Below are positions 47,601 to 59,800 of a stretch of DNA of 64,000 bases, piece after piece. The DNA comes from Klebsormidium nitens (lineage: Eukaryota; Streptophyta; Klebsormidiophyceae; Klebsormidiales; Klebsormidiaceae). The stretch covers positions 38,195 through 102,194 of the forward strand of contig DF237276.1 of assembly GCA_000708835.1 (NCBI GenBank). Direction: 5' to 3'. The notes beneath the pieces are model-generated. The model did not search any database, was not told the DNA's origin, and was given only the letters and a program-made list of their open reading frames with translations. Within the stretch, counting starts at the first letter, position 1. Each line of letters opens with the position of its first letter. The position numbers and the translations under genes are program-made.

Positions 47601-49146
47601 CAAGGCCGTCTCTCGGAACGAGTTCATCGCTGCCACCCACAAGACCATGAGGAGGCTCCTCCAGGGCAACGGTCAGTACTTGTGGGACCCTTCTATGCCA
47701 GGCGGTATGGGACTTTTTAGGAAGCAGCCAGTTGTAGGATATGCGCTACGGACCAAACCTATAAGGCCTTCAGGCACGGACCGGACGCTGTCCGGAGGTC
47801 CGGTACGGGAGAGTATACCGCGGTTCCGAAGGGTCTACGTCATCTTACGTCAGCTGCGGAAGGCCGCAAAAAGGAAGGGGCGATCAACTTAAGCGAGCAA
47901 AATTGTTGAAGTTGTCGAATCGAACCCGGAAGCATGGATCTCAGCAAATTTTCATGTGTCACCTTTCTGCTCAGCTTCTTCTGGTGCCCCCGGGGATTGC
48001 CTTCTAGGGATTTGGGTTGATGACTGTAAAGTCGCTTGCCTGATCGGATCAAACGCTCTTTCAGCGACGTCTCCCTGGTGTTCCGTTATGATACTGTTTC
48101 CTGAGTGGATTCTCGGTTTTCGATCAAAGCAGCTAGTGTTTGCGGATACAAATGAATTCTTCAGCTGACTTCGATCCGCAGCTTTTGGCTCATCATCCTT
48201 GCATGTTCAATTGTAGGTACCTTCACCGTCCAGCCCGTCAATGGTGCTTGCGCCAATGGCCTCAACCCTGTAAGTTTTCTCTTTCTTTCCCACTGATATT
48301 ACATGTGCAAAGCTCGATCTTCTCTATGATCAACCCCGTGAACACTTTTAGGCAATGAGAGATGTAGTCGGGAGACGATCAACCCTGCATAACAACTACA
48401 TCTCTCAGTGCCTGAAGGTGTTCCGGACTAAAGTAACAGGATTGGACTGATTTCCTACATTGCTTTTATGACGTGATTGGTGGCTGAATGGAGCTGCAGA
48501 TAGGGTCAACGTTTGAGGAGAGCGCTCCACTTTCACCCCTCTTCTTGCCAAGCGCTGATGACCGATCCCCCGTCTGGTTTACAGTGCTACTCCAGCGGAG
48601 GATCCACCCTCACGTGCTGCGTGGTTGCCTGCTCCGGCCAGTTCGGTGGCCCTATCGGTCCCAACGACAACAGGGCTCTTTGCTCTACCCCGAACGGTGG
48701 TCTGGACTTCCCCGCTGGTGCCACCACGCCCCGCCCCACCACGCCTATCTCAACCACCGCCCCGGGTAGTGTCCCCCCCGTCGACGGCATATGCGGCAAC
48801 CCCAACTTCAGCCAGCCGGTGAGTGAACCATAGGGGCCAAGCTCGCGCACTTGATGCTCAAACAATCGCACGTACCCAGGAACTTTAGGTTCGCACCTCC
48901 GTGCTGTCACGTTGGGTCTCGCCTCCAAGGATTGGTGCCATCGAAATGCTGTTTTTGCGCCCGTCTTGTTGTCTTTCTGAGGTCTTGAAAGTCCGGAACT
49001 CCCGTTGTATGTGCTCATGATTTTGCAACGTCTGGTCGTTGCAGTGCCTCGCTGCTGGTGCTGGCGCCCCGTCCATCTGCTGCGCGGCTTCCGGCTTCCA
49101 GTGCGCCGGAACCACCGGACCCACCCCCTTCTGCGCACCCATCTAA
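44686..49146 (+). CDS. GT71-type (MNN1-like) mannosyltransferase with cysteine-rich tail
   Basis: Likely a secretory-pathway alpha-mannosyltransferase of glycosyltransferase family 71. Exons: 44686-45006, 45616-45762, 46409-46946, 47448-47671, 48217-48269, 48585-48818, 49045-49146, about 540 residues. The N-terminus has a hydrophobic segment (ALAALLSLSAIVLYAAAC), a signal peptide or membrane anchor. Family signatures are LAIIHSAFEEVLFMDADNV with the DxD at 46460-46468, SAGALFWPDFW and WEQESGQIVVNK. Near 46831 the frame changes by one base: GFCGH-T continues as MVQHDLAGAPLFLHHKSLKHG only if one base is added, and downstream exon phases require that same extra base. So this is either a one-base deletion in the allele or an assembly error. 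The last three exons encode a tail with paired cysteines (STLTCCVVACSG, APSICCAASGFQC), unusual for this family. Confidence 0.82.
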
Positions 49147-50426
49147 GCCTCTGGTCATTCCAGGTAGGTTCCGGGTTTGTTTTGCAGTCATCCTTGCGTG
49201 ATCAAAATCTGCTGGAATGTTCTCACATGAGAAGACAGCATGGCGCTTTGGCGGAGCAATACCCCGAAAAACGGTGAACGGAATCTCTGAACGGATGAAT
49301 CTGTAGAGGGGCATACAGGAGATCTTCGACTGGAGTTACTAACTGTGAGAAAACACTGTGAGAAACGTTAGTCAGGTGGAGAATCTTGTAGCTCGACTTC
49401 TCCTAATGGCGATTCTCTGGTCTTCTATCCAGGTTGCTTCTCGAATTTCGTCCACTGTACCTCCATGGCGTTGCTGAGGCATGAACAGTCAAGCTTGAGA
49501 CCGGAATACTGTCCTCGGTCAACAGTTCGCTCGCTAGTGATCACCCCAAATAAGGCCTTGACCAAACTTTGGGGTTTCAAACCCGCGTTTGTAACGGGAA
49601 CTCTAATTAGACTCTGTGCGAGAGAACGGGAATTCTTAGACTCTAGACTCTTAAACTCTTAGACTCTGCGCGCCTCGTGCAGTTTACAAAAAAGGCTTTC
49701 GGATATGAAACCAGTGACGGGTCATTGGGGACATACAGTGTAATTGCACGCACGCCAGTAGTGGTTGCTTTCCAGCGACCACCTTAGAGTTGAAAACGGA
49801 TCCTCATTCTGGGTTGTAGCAAGGACATTCGAAAACTCACTTTGAGAACTATGGGTTCAAATGTTCAAGTACTGACATATCCTGAAATCAGAAACTAACA
49901 ACTTGAACTTAAGAGCTAACAGTTTGTTCGCTTCTAAATGAAAGGCAACGGAGATCGCTGAGTCAGCTATTTGAGCCCCTGTTCATGAGCGGCAGCTCAT
50001 TAATCTACTGACGTCTGTTGACGCCCCTGGCACGCCTACTAGACACAGGAGCAATGACATCCAACAATAATATCATTGATAAAAGGTAGGGTGTTGAAAA
50101 GGCAATTGCAAATACGTTTGTGTTCTGGTTTACCTTGTTCACAGACATTTGGCAAACCGCGCGCCGGTGTGCACTGTAGAGACACTGCATGATTTTGACA
50201 CGTACTGATTACTTTATATATGCATCGAACATGTTGGGTAAAATGAACAAAGTCACACATCGAAACAATGGAAACATGTTCAGCTATCGTCTCGATGGAA
50301 TGCACCAGAGGATGTCAGTGTACTATCACAAGTACCGATTCGTCTGTAAGCGTCCGATTGTAAAAGTTGCATATGCATTGCTGCTGCTAATATTTCCGTT
50401 TCTTTTCTGTGCTATACACATAGTGG
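49147..50426. other. intergenic downstream of the GT71 gene
   Basis: No gene is supported. Repeated CTTAGACTCT/CTTAAACTCT words occur at 49634-49670. Short open frames are unremarkable. Confidence 0.5.
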
Positions 50427-50768
50427 CAGGGTTTCCCAAGACCGGCAGCCTGCGGCGGACCTGGCTGGCTGCCTGGGAAGGAACTCTGGCTGGTTCAGAA
50501 GGCATGGGGGTGCACCCCGCCGGCTGGGGAGCTGGCGACAATCACACCCCCGCAATGTACTCAGCTAGAGCCCTGGCCCCCCCACGGAGCTGGCAAAGGC
50601 AAAAAGAAGTTTTCAGCCATTAAGAGTGGCTGGCAAACCTGGGGCGGACAACTTAATGGGAACTTTTCATTGAAAAGCACCCTCGACTGCCTGTTTCCCA
50701 ACTTTGGTACAACCGGGGTCCTGAGCCTGTGGCTGGCTGGCCGGAACGGAAGTACTTGGGAAACCCTG
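50427..50768. mobile_element. hAT-like MITE, probable
   Basis: CAGGGTTTCCCAAG at 50427 is matched by its exact reverse complement CTTGGGAAACCCTG ending at 50768, 342 bp apart. The interior has CTGGCTGGCTG words near both ends and no coding capacity. The flanking 8-mers CATAGTGG and CATACTAA agree at five positions, which could be a decayed 8-bp target-site duplication. CAGGG-type termini with 8-bp duplications suggest hAT; the assignment is tentative. Confidence 0.6.
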
Positions 50769-51624
50769 CATACTAAGTGGGCTTATATAGAAGCCTTAGT
50801 CTTCTTGCTCGGAAGCTCATGCAATCAAGTACGTTCCTTGCCCCGTTCCTTGAGCTTGCAACTCGTAGGTTTTACATACGCATGCATCAACACATCAAAT
50901 GAAGGCAACGCACAACGCCTCAGGTATATACACATCGGCGTTTAGAACATATATACAGATCGATTGACTTAAGTGCGATCAACGGGCGTACGAAAATACA
51001 TCAGGCTACGATCCCGCCATATAATCACGTCATGAGTACCGCGACTCAATTATAGCCGCACTTCCAAGGCCACGTCTCCGCCGCGTTTGGACGACCCCTG
51101 TACTGATTCCGCAGCTGCATGGTACGCTTCTCTGATCATACCAGATATTCTTACAGCTTGACAGCTGGGACTCGGATCGACGAGACAATACTGCCGGGCC
51201 CCGGCCTTCCAGCTCATGTGATGTGAGGGCAGAGAGGGCAGAAACACCGGCCTTCCAACGTCACGTGATCGACGTTGACTTACAAGAGTGACGTGCAGGA
51301 ATGTTTCCGACTTGTCTCATTCTCTCATGTTTCTCACTAAGTTAGGCCGATCCACGGGCCAGCTGCCCAATGTGATGGTCACTGGCCGGTGTCGACGAAT
51401 TCGTGTTTCGGAAGCGCATCAGCATGAGCACAGTGGCGAGCTCGTGGCATTTTTCCTTACCAAGTCATGAGCTGGAAGTCGAAAAGAAAACTGGGTACGT
51501 GGCTTTTCTCGCAGAGTCGATGCAGCAATCTGGCAGATGTTTCTTCAATTTAGCAAAATTAGGCACGCAAATGGAATCGAAGCTCTAGCAAAAATTAAGA
51601 AGCAGCTCCTACACCGTTGACACT
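50769..51624. other. intergenic left flank of the large transposon
   Basis: No gene or element is recognised. Base composition is mixed and short open frames lack any match. Confidence 0.4.
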
Positions 51625-51669
51625 CACTACATTGACCAGCAAGTTGTCAAAAAGCGCAGTCTAACTCGG
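51625..51669 (+). repeat. left terminal inverted repeat
   Basis: Begins CACTACATTGACCAGCAAGT and ends AACTCGG. It pairs with 63956-64000 at 40 of 45 positions. Confidence 0.92.
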
Positions 51670-52047
51670 TCACTTTTCAGGTCTCCGGCTCCCGCGGCGA
51701 ACAGCTTGGACCGTCCGATGACCTTTCACATGGTCTTGGAAAATTCACCGCACGAGCGAATTGTGACGTCAAGGGCCAAATATCAGATTCGCAGAGTTAC
51801 TTCGGCAGTACTGCACTGCCTACGTGGCCCTTGACTTTGGCGCCTGCCCGCCATCAATGGCATCATCCTGCGTCCAGGCTTGAAGTTGAGTCTCATCATG
51901 AATCATGGCTGCCAGTGCAGGCTCAGCTAGGCTGGAGGAAGCGCTTCCATGCAAGGAAATTCAGTGCCTTTGAGTCCTGCGCCAAGTAGGAGTCAGGTTG
52001 GATGACCTCTATGCCGGTTATTCTCTCCAGCCGCTCGGGAAGAGAGT
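51670..52047. other. transposon left subterminal region
   Basis: Presumed promoter and leader of the BAH-like gene. GTCCGATGACC near 51713 resembles GGTCGATGACC near 63921 at the other end, a possible subterminal protein-binding word shared by both ends. Confidence 0.4.
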
Positions 52048-55000
52048 TTGAAGGACGGGGCTGGCCCTTCTGGTGCTTTATTAGGCAGGCCCTTGTTCCA
52101 CAATACAAATACTATTAGCAACAGCTTCGGAACGCAGTTTCTCAGCAATTCAGCCATGATGGAAGTGCCCCCTGTTGGACCTAATGCACGGGGGCAGGGG
52201 CCTCCATATGCACCGCCAGGCTTTAGTTGGGGTGTTGGCTGCAGGTCAACTGTAGATAAGAAAGGGCAGCTTGTCTGGATGGACAGGTACATGTGGCCCC
52301 CAGGGGTGGAGCCAGCCCTGAAGAAAGGGGTTTATCTGGCAAGCAAAGTCCAGGTGGAGGCATGTATCAAGCGGCTGGACCCAGCAGCAGACTTGACGAG
52401 CCTGTGGCAGAAGCATCTGTGGCACATCCCAGCGATATCAAAGACCGTGAGAGGTAAGTTTGTCCACACAAAGGCAGTTTTCCATGTCCACGGCAGCTTG
52501 TGAGTTGGGATCTTTTTCTACCTAAGCTTTTGCATATTTTGTCCACATGCGATTGGTCTGCTGAGCTTGTCTCATCTTCAAATGTCTGAGAATTGTTCTC
52601 TTGACCAGTCCTCGGCAGCTTTGTTGAACTTGAGTACGGATGGATGAGTCTTGAGCTGCCAAGTCACTTGACTAGGGCGCGGTAGTTCAAGTCACGATCC
52701 TATGCATTCCGCTGCTCGATCAACAACCAGCCTAACAACAGCTTAGGGTTGAGGGCTCATTCTGCAAATCTAGAGGTCCATATAGAGACAAAACTCAAAA
52801 ACTCTTCTTCGTAGCTGGCGCCGGCATCTTCATGTTTTGCTCCCGATTATGCACTGCGCAGGGTTTGAGTTTTGTAGCTGCCTTCACTGTCCCGACGCTT
52901 CAGAAGGGATTGAAGTTTATGCTGCTGGTATAGTGCTGCTTGCTTCAAGCTTCCCTTGCAAGCGAAAGGCTGCTTAAGTTGGCTGCCTAAGAGGCCTACA
53001 TTGTAGGTCTTTTGCTTAATCCTTTCAGATGCTATTGGAGATCTGCGTTTCAAGTGCCGTCCTGGCTCACACTAGGCATTTGTGCAGCACTATCCAAGGG
53101 GTCAGTACCGCCATCTGATCCAAGAGCTCAAGGTGGTGCTGAAGCACACGCACCTCCTGCCACCGATGCCTCGACTGCAAGGCCTTCTGTTCCTGAAGCA
53201 GTTCTGGACCAAGCATGTGAGTAATGCGTGATCGCTAACTTGGTAACAATGCTGGAGTCTAGTTGTACGGGAGTCTGAGTTGTTTGTGCTTTGTCAGCGA
53301 CGGTGTCGACAATCTTAGGTGGACCAGACAAGGCAGTCTGACTTGCTTGAGCTTCTGTTCGATCACAACGACTGAGCTTCGTGCGCAGTTTTGTCAGGTG
53401 CTTTAGACCTTCAGTTCATGCTTTTGTCTTTCTTTGCTTTCAGCAACTTCTGCAAGTGCGGGCGCGCAAGCAACCAATGAGAAGCGAAAGCGGGCTGTGC
53501 ACAACTATGCCCAGCTGGATGCAGGTAGGTGAATAGCTCAGAGTGCTTTGGCCTTTTGGACGGCGCTCTTCAAGGGGGGTCTCTCCAGCCCTGTTGCCTT
53601 CCACTGTTAAAGACTGGCTCGATGCTAATATTGATTGGTTCTGCTTGGATTTAGTGCCGCCCTACCCGAAGGCCATAGTAGGAAGCAGATTCTCGACATT
53701 CTTTAAAGGAGCCTGAAATGCTTTTTTTGCTTCCCCCTAGAGGATCGCGGTCCATTCGCGCGGCGCTCTTTCAGGGGGGACTGCACAGTCCTCTGAGGGG
53801 GGCTGCACTCGTTCGTTGCCACCCCCTTGAAGGGAACACGAAGCAGGTTTTGCGCGGAATGGGTTCAACATGACACTTCCTGAGCAATCTCAATTGCAAC
53901 TCACTTACGAGCTAACGAGCAACCGCTGTTCTCATCTGCAGGGGTGAATATTGATGGGTTGTCGCCGGTCAAACCGGAGGCAAGTGGTCACCGGAAACGG
54001 CAGAAAGGACCAGGTGAGGAGCGTCCTGTACTGCGCTGTGTTTTGTCTTGGACCAAACGGGATTTGAGATGTCCTGAAGGACAAGCTTCCAAGGTGGAAT
54101 CTGAAATGCGGTGCTCTTCTTCAGTGCACTCCTTCTTGCCTTTTGGTTCCATGCATTCCTTGCTTGTTCAGACCGCGGCAGAGCAGCTGTAAGGCAACAT
54201 GATCAGGGAAGCTCGCCGCATTTGCTTATCCAAGTACTTTGTTTTGCAGCCCGGGCGAGTTGGGAGACTTCGGAAACAGTGCCCATCGAGGAGGTTTTGT
54301 CCTGGTGGTCGCCTTCCATTGAGCAGCCCATAGTTTCCTCGCTAACATTCCCAAACAAAGGCTGGTACCGTCTTATGCAGAGCGAGTCACCAGGGACTTT
54401 GTTTGTGGGTCAGTGTGTGTTCCTGCGTCCTGAGCAGGAGGATTCTGCTCCTTTCATTCTTCTAATCACTGAGCTCTTTCCTCCAAACCATCCATCGGGA
54501 AAAACGGGGGCAGGGTACTACTTTTGGCGAGCTGAAGACATTCGTGTTTTCTCGGGTGTTACCGATTTTAGTGGTAGCAATGAGGGGAGCGAGGTGTACG
54601 TAACCAAGCATAGAGTAGAATTTGAGGTCGATGAGGTTTCGGACCTTACAGATGTCCAGCCCTTCTTCGTCGGTGAAGACTTGGACGGGCTCTTCTACAA
54701 GGTAAGAGTATTTGTGTAGGACTGCGTCGTGGTATTGCTTCTTGATAACCAGTATTGCTTTCAAGGTTCTGCATTCTGTGTTTGTACCTTTGCCTCAATA
54801 TCTGGATTCTGTTATGACTTCGCGGATTTTCTGCCAGACAAGGTACTCCCCTCAATATCTGGATTCTGTTATGACTTCGCGGATTTTCTGCCAGACAAGG
54901 TACATACCTCGCTGCTGATCATCATATCGTTGTGGATGCAGAGCGTGTGGGATTACGACTCCGGGCTTCTTAAGCATATTGATTTCAACTTGGAGGGGAG

Positions 55001-55517
55001 TGCGACGTCGCCGAGTAGTCTCCCCAAGCTCCTTCGACACCTCCATGCCCAGGCCTATAGAAGTAATAGTCAAGCGAGCGAAATGCTTACAGAGTTGGCC
55101 TTCCACCTCGGCGAGAAGCTACAGAGTTACGTTGCTAACAAAAAGGTCATACGGGATAAGTGGGTTCCTGAGTGCAGTGTTCGGGGCGGCATGCGAGAGG
55201 TTGCTTTGCTGCCTCCCGCCCTGTTAGACTGCACTACTTGGAACCGGAAAAAGGCCTGCATCCAACTCCGGATTGACCAAAAGGAACAGTTGGTCCCGCT
55301 GCTAGGTCAGGATTGGTGGATAAAGTATGCGCAAACCGCACGGGTGGGTGGTGACATGAACTCCTATGAGATCCATCTACCCATAGTTCTAGAGTTGTCA
55401 CCAACTGGGGATATGATGAAGGTTAGGATGCACGGTCTCGAGATGTTCAACCTTGCAGGGGCTAGTCAATGGGACACGCGATGTAACCCGTATGCAATGA
55501 AACGTGTTCCGAAATAA
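52048..55517 (+). CDS. transposon-borne protein with BAH-like domain
   Basis: Six exons join in phase to 571 residues: 52048-52453, 53088-53216, 53444-53524, 53942-54013, 54250-54701, 54942-55517. Residues 1-135 form a globular N-terminus with CRSTVDKKGQLVWMDRYMWP and WQKHLWHIP, family unknown. Residues about 136-229 are a Pro/Ala/Ser-rich linker with basic patches (NEKRKRAV, GHRKRQKG), possible nuclear localisation signals. Residues about 250-375 resemble a BAH chromatin-binding domain: TLFVGQCVFLRPE, PFILLITELF, YYFWRAEDIRVF, EVYVTKHRVEFEV. The last 190 residues (SVWDYDSGLLKHIDFNLEG, MLTELAFHLGEKL, CIQLRIDQKEQLVPLLGQDW) are unrecognised. It is convergent with the transposase-like gene. In CACTA elements a second protein binds subterminal DNA; this one could play that part, which is inference. 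An internal start at 52156 is possible. Confidence 0.75.
54793..54902 (+). repeat. perfect 53-bp duplication in BAH-like gene intron
   Basis: CCTCAATATCTGGATTCTGT through GACAAGGTAC occurs at 54793-54845 and again at 54850-54902, 57-bp period, with no difference seen. Each copy ends in a donor-like AAGGTAC. It lies in the last intron of the BAH-like gene and is very recent. Confidence 0.95.
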
Positions 55518-56823
55518 TTTTATTTCTGTTTCTTTGGTCGGGGCCAAGCCCCCCATTTGACAATCTGCACCTACTTCCGCCACCAGAAATCCCATGCGGC
55601 ACACATGCTTGAGAATACCCGCTTCGGAGCGGCAACTCATGATGTTCAGAGCACATGCATTACACATGAGAGTTTGATATGCATACATGCACAACCTGGC
55701 AACTTAAAAACTCAAGTCGAATAATATGCTGAATAACTGCTTTGCATGATACTCACGACGCAGCAATGGAGCGGTAAAGCCTCAACCCGGGCGGCCGCGC
55801 ACTTGAGTTAGTCCACAAAACACTGAGTCACAACTTACGTTAATGCATATATGAGGTAAGTTCAATGACTCGGTCACGTTCAGGAAGTCGATCCTCGCTA
55901 GTAATCGAACTGCAAGCCGCCTTAGCTCGATCGCAGTCGATCGTGCGCCGTGGGCCCGATGAGCCGCCCGCCCTGCTGCGCCACATAAATGGTACGAGTC
56001 GCTGCTTACTAGGCACTGCAATCGTCGCCGCGCGAGCATTGTTAGCCCATTGTTAGTAGCTCAAATCGGACGGTTACGTAATTCCATGCCATGATGCCGC
56101 GCGATATGCGCTTGTCGATAAACTGAAATATCTTAATTGCAGCTAGGACTTAAGTAAAGTAGCGCCAGGCTCAATTAGCTGCCTGGCATGGTTGCTCTAA
56201 AGTGTGCTGTATCGACAAGCTAGATTGTGCATGGTTGCAGATGACTGTACCATGCACCTGCAAGCATTATAAGTTCAGTCTTCTACTATGCACGCTAGCT
56301 GGGTTGCAAAATGACAGTACGCATATTCGAATTGCATGAACCGGACGCCGCCAGTGGCGGACCTACACTGCATGGCCCTTATATATTGATGTTGCTAGCA
56401 TTATAGTTGTAACTTTTGCGGCGCAGCAAGACGGTGTAGCTAGTGCACATGCATGATTCAATAAAGTTGGTCTCGCTATCAATACCGACGCTCACCCGGA
56501 AGGCCGTTTTGCATCCAGTCATGCAAGCTTATGCAATATATATATATCAATCACCTTCTTGCAAAAAGAATTAAGGTGCAAATGTCAGATCAAACATGTC
56601 GGCATCACGGGCCCTAACTCGGAGACAACGGCAATTGAGCTGCGGGCCGCCGCACGGGCCACAGCGAATGGGCTTGGGATCGGTGCGCCTAGTCACAGTT
56701 GAAATCGGGCTAGACTTGCAATGACTGGCCAGATCAGATTTATTGCAAATAAATATGTACAAATATACAGTCGCGTGCAATTTTGACTGTCTAATATGCG
56801 CGTGCCTGTCTTCTTAGATTACC
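55518..56823. other. spacer between the convergent transposon genes
   Basis: No gene. It should contain both 3' ends. On the minus strand AATAAA (plus-strand TTTATT near 56739) lies about 85 bases after the transposase stop, a likely polyadenylation signal. On the plus strand AATAAA occurs near 56460. Confidence 0.5.
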
Positions 56824-59800
56824 TTAACCGTCATCATCCGATCCCAGTGCTGCAACTGGATCATGGCAATCCTTGCAGTGCCACTGAGAACTGTCGCTAT
56901 CAAGCTCGACAACTGGAGGTGAGTGGCACAGTCTATGAAACCTACGGAAGCACAAGGAACACTTGAGCAACGTGTTAGTGCTAGCTGCCTCCTCTTGTTG
57001 ACATGTGGCACACGCATTGTGGTTCACGGTCCTAGCGGACTCTGACCTCCGACTTGCCTCTTCCTCCTCCTCGTTGAGGACGGCCTCCAGAAGCTCGTCA
57101 TCGTCATCTATATCTGCCTCGACATCCCGTTGCGAGACGGTCTCAAATGCAGCGAGATTCGCTCTAAGCTGGCTGAACAGATCGGCTAACCACGTTTGAT
57201 CCCAGTAGTGACTTAATCGATAGTACAAAAGCCGGTTTGTCTTCTGCATCACGTACTCCGTGATGTGTTGTTTCTGGAAGACACGCAAAGTCGGGCTTGA
57301 GACTTCCATAGTGGTCCATATGATTGGTTCCCAATATTTCTCTGATTTCTCTCTAATATCTCCAAAGTCGCCAACCATCGAGCGAAATGAAGCGCGACAG
57401 GCAACGGCATCAATTCTGCGCTATAAAGGACAGTGGCACCAATCGAGCAAGACTCTTGTTTGGTTACAACAAGAAGCAAGGCCACTATGGCAAAGCCGCC
57501 ACTTCCTCTTGAAAACCAGTACCCTATATTCAATCAGGACTTTGCCTACCTTCATTTCTTTTCGAGGGCCGTCTTTGTCATAGTGCCATCGGCCGTCCTC
57601 GCCCTTGGACTTCCTCAGGTACGGGTTCCCCGGATTCCCGCCCTGGAAGGTGCCCTCGACGATCTTGTCCTTGTCCAGGTGCTCAGCCTCAACAGCTTCC
57701 TGCATCACGCGGCCAAGACCCCACCGAAGCAGATACTCATAACCTGCAATGACGACACCAGGACCCGTTCAAGAACAGGAGCCCCGGTCGTCCGGATTGG
57801 ACAAAGCAGAGAACACTAGTCGGAGCAATCCTAGCAGTTTCGATGCAGCAGGAGACGAGACGCGGAAAAGCAGATTAGTGCAACATACAAGATACGACTG
57901 ACGTAGCAATTACCGTGACAACAGACTGTGTGGATGTAGTATGCAAAATTTTCGTCCGTGAGACGCAGACGGTGCAGGACGAAAAGCCGGGCAGCATCCG
58001 TTCGAAACTCCTGAATCTGGGATTGGTTTGGATGATACGCCCGCGCTGTCGCAACCATCCGGCGGAAGAGTTGCCAGATCTCCAGAATCTGGTCCTCGCC
58101 GGGCTTCAACAGCAGGGGCAGCCACTCCTCGACCTTGTGCAGGAGGTCCCGAGCCACCTTCCCTTTGCAACTAGGGTCCTTGTATCCTTCCCCGGCGCCC
58201 TGAGGCTTCTTCCTGATAGCGTAGTTGATCTTCAAGGCCTTCCACCTTGCGTTGATCTCGTCGACTTGCGCCCTGCATACAAGAGCAAACGTGTAAGCGA
58301 CTCTAGTATTCATTTGCAAGAGCTTCGCAACCCCAGCTCTGATCAGTAATCTGCTTCGAAACAGACTTCGAGGAGCCTAGAAATTCTGGTCGAGAGCAGC
58401 AAAGTTTAACGAGAACACGAAACGGAGTTTTATCGAGAACGGCCCGCCAGGTTCAAAGAAGGTTCATCCAAAACACCACAAAGACAAAATCGCAAATCAA
58501 CTACCGGACATCTGGTCACTTTCTCCGTACATGGACCGTCATGTTCTGCAGAGGGGTTTTGGAGAAGAAACGAGCTTTGGAGAGTAAAACGGGTCTCCAA
58601 ACCCTGTTGTATTTCCAGATTTTAGATAGGTTCTACATGTGCTCGGAAAATTGCAACGCCCCTTTGCCTTCGGCAGGGGGAGTAAGCAACGGGGCGTGTA
58701 AGATGGCGCGTTCCATCCATTTGTGTGAACGCAGAATGTTTCTTCTTTCCACTGCAGAAGAACAAGGGTCTTCTAATGTGAAAGCTGAACATAGAGAACA
58801 GAGAACATTTAAAACGCTGGTCAGTCTCTCCGTACAGTCCTGGCGCGGTGACTCGGTGACTGAATGAAGTTGCGAAAAAGCATTGCAAGTCGTGTATAAG
58901 AAGAAGTTCCTGTGCAGGAAATGAGATTCCGAAAAGAAAAGGAGTCACTCGACAATTATTCAAGAATTCAGACCCAAACTGCTCACCGTTCTTGAGCACG
59001 TGTGTGCACCCACTTCAGGAAGTTCTCGACCACCCGAGCCGTCATGTGCTCGGAGCAGAACGGAGCATCCTCGTGCTCGACCTTCAGGAACGCGTGCGGG
59101 CACTCGCGGTTCATTGCCCATCTGATGAAGACGCGGATAAACCTGCAAAGGGAGGACAGCAAGTGGTCGTACAGCGTAGCATCAAAGAAACCACCATGGT
59201 AACTTCGCCCCTTAGCTCGGAACCATTCCCCGACCACCACAATGGAGCCGGGACAGCGCACCCCAAGATTGACAGCGTTACAGACCGACCAAATGCTGCA
59301 ACAAGATTAGCGACCACCTCGAACACTGTCGGGGCAGCCCCAGGACGCAGTGTGCGCCCTCTTGAGTCATGGCGCAGACAAAAACAAAGCGGTGCAAAAA
59401 GTCAGAATCTCAAACCACTGTTCCCGACCAACTTCGAGGAGCTTTGGGCTGCCCCGGGTTGAGATTCCCAACCACAAAAGTGCCTTGGTTGACTCTGATA
59501 TCACGCTGGAACGTTATAAAACACTGAAATGTGGAACGACGACAACCCGGAACAGGTCCTGACAGCTTTTAAAAGAGCTTGAGGCTGCTGTATATCAAAA
59601 GGCAGCGTCGGAAACTTGAGTCGCCATCAGCCCGGGGCCAATCCCCGACCAATCTGGGTCGCCCGGGGCTGTACACCATTCCCAGAACACATAACTGACG
59701 GCTCATCGGAGGGTTCAAAAAGCGGGATCACTCACCCCGCTCCAATGGGTTGTTTGTCGTCCGGCAGACTGTCCCTGTCCAGCGAGATCGTGGGAGCCCA

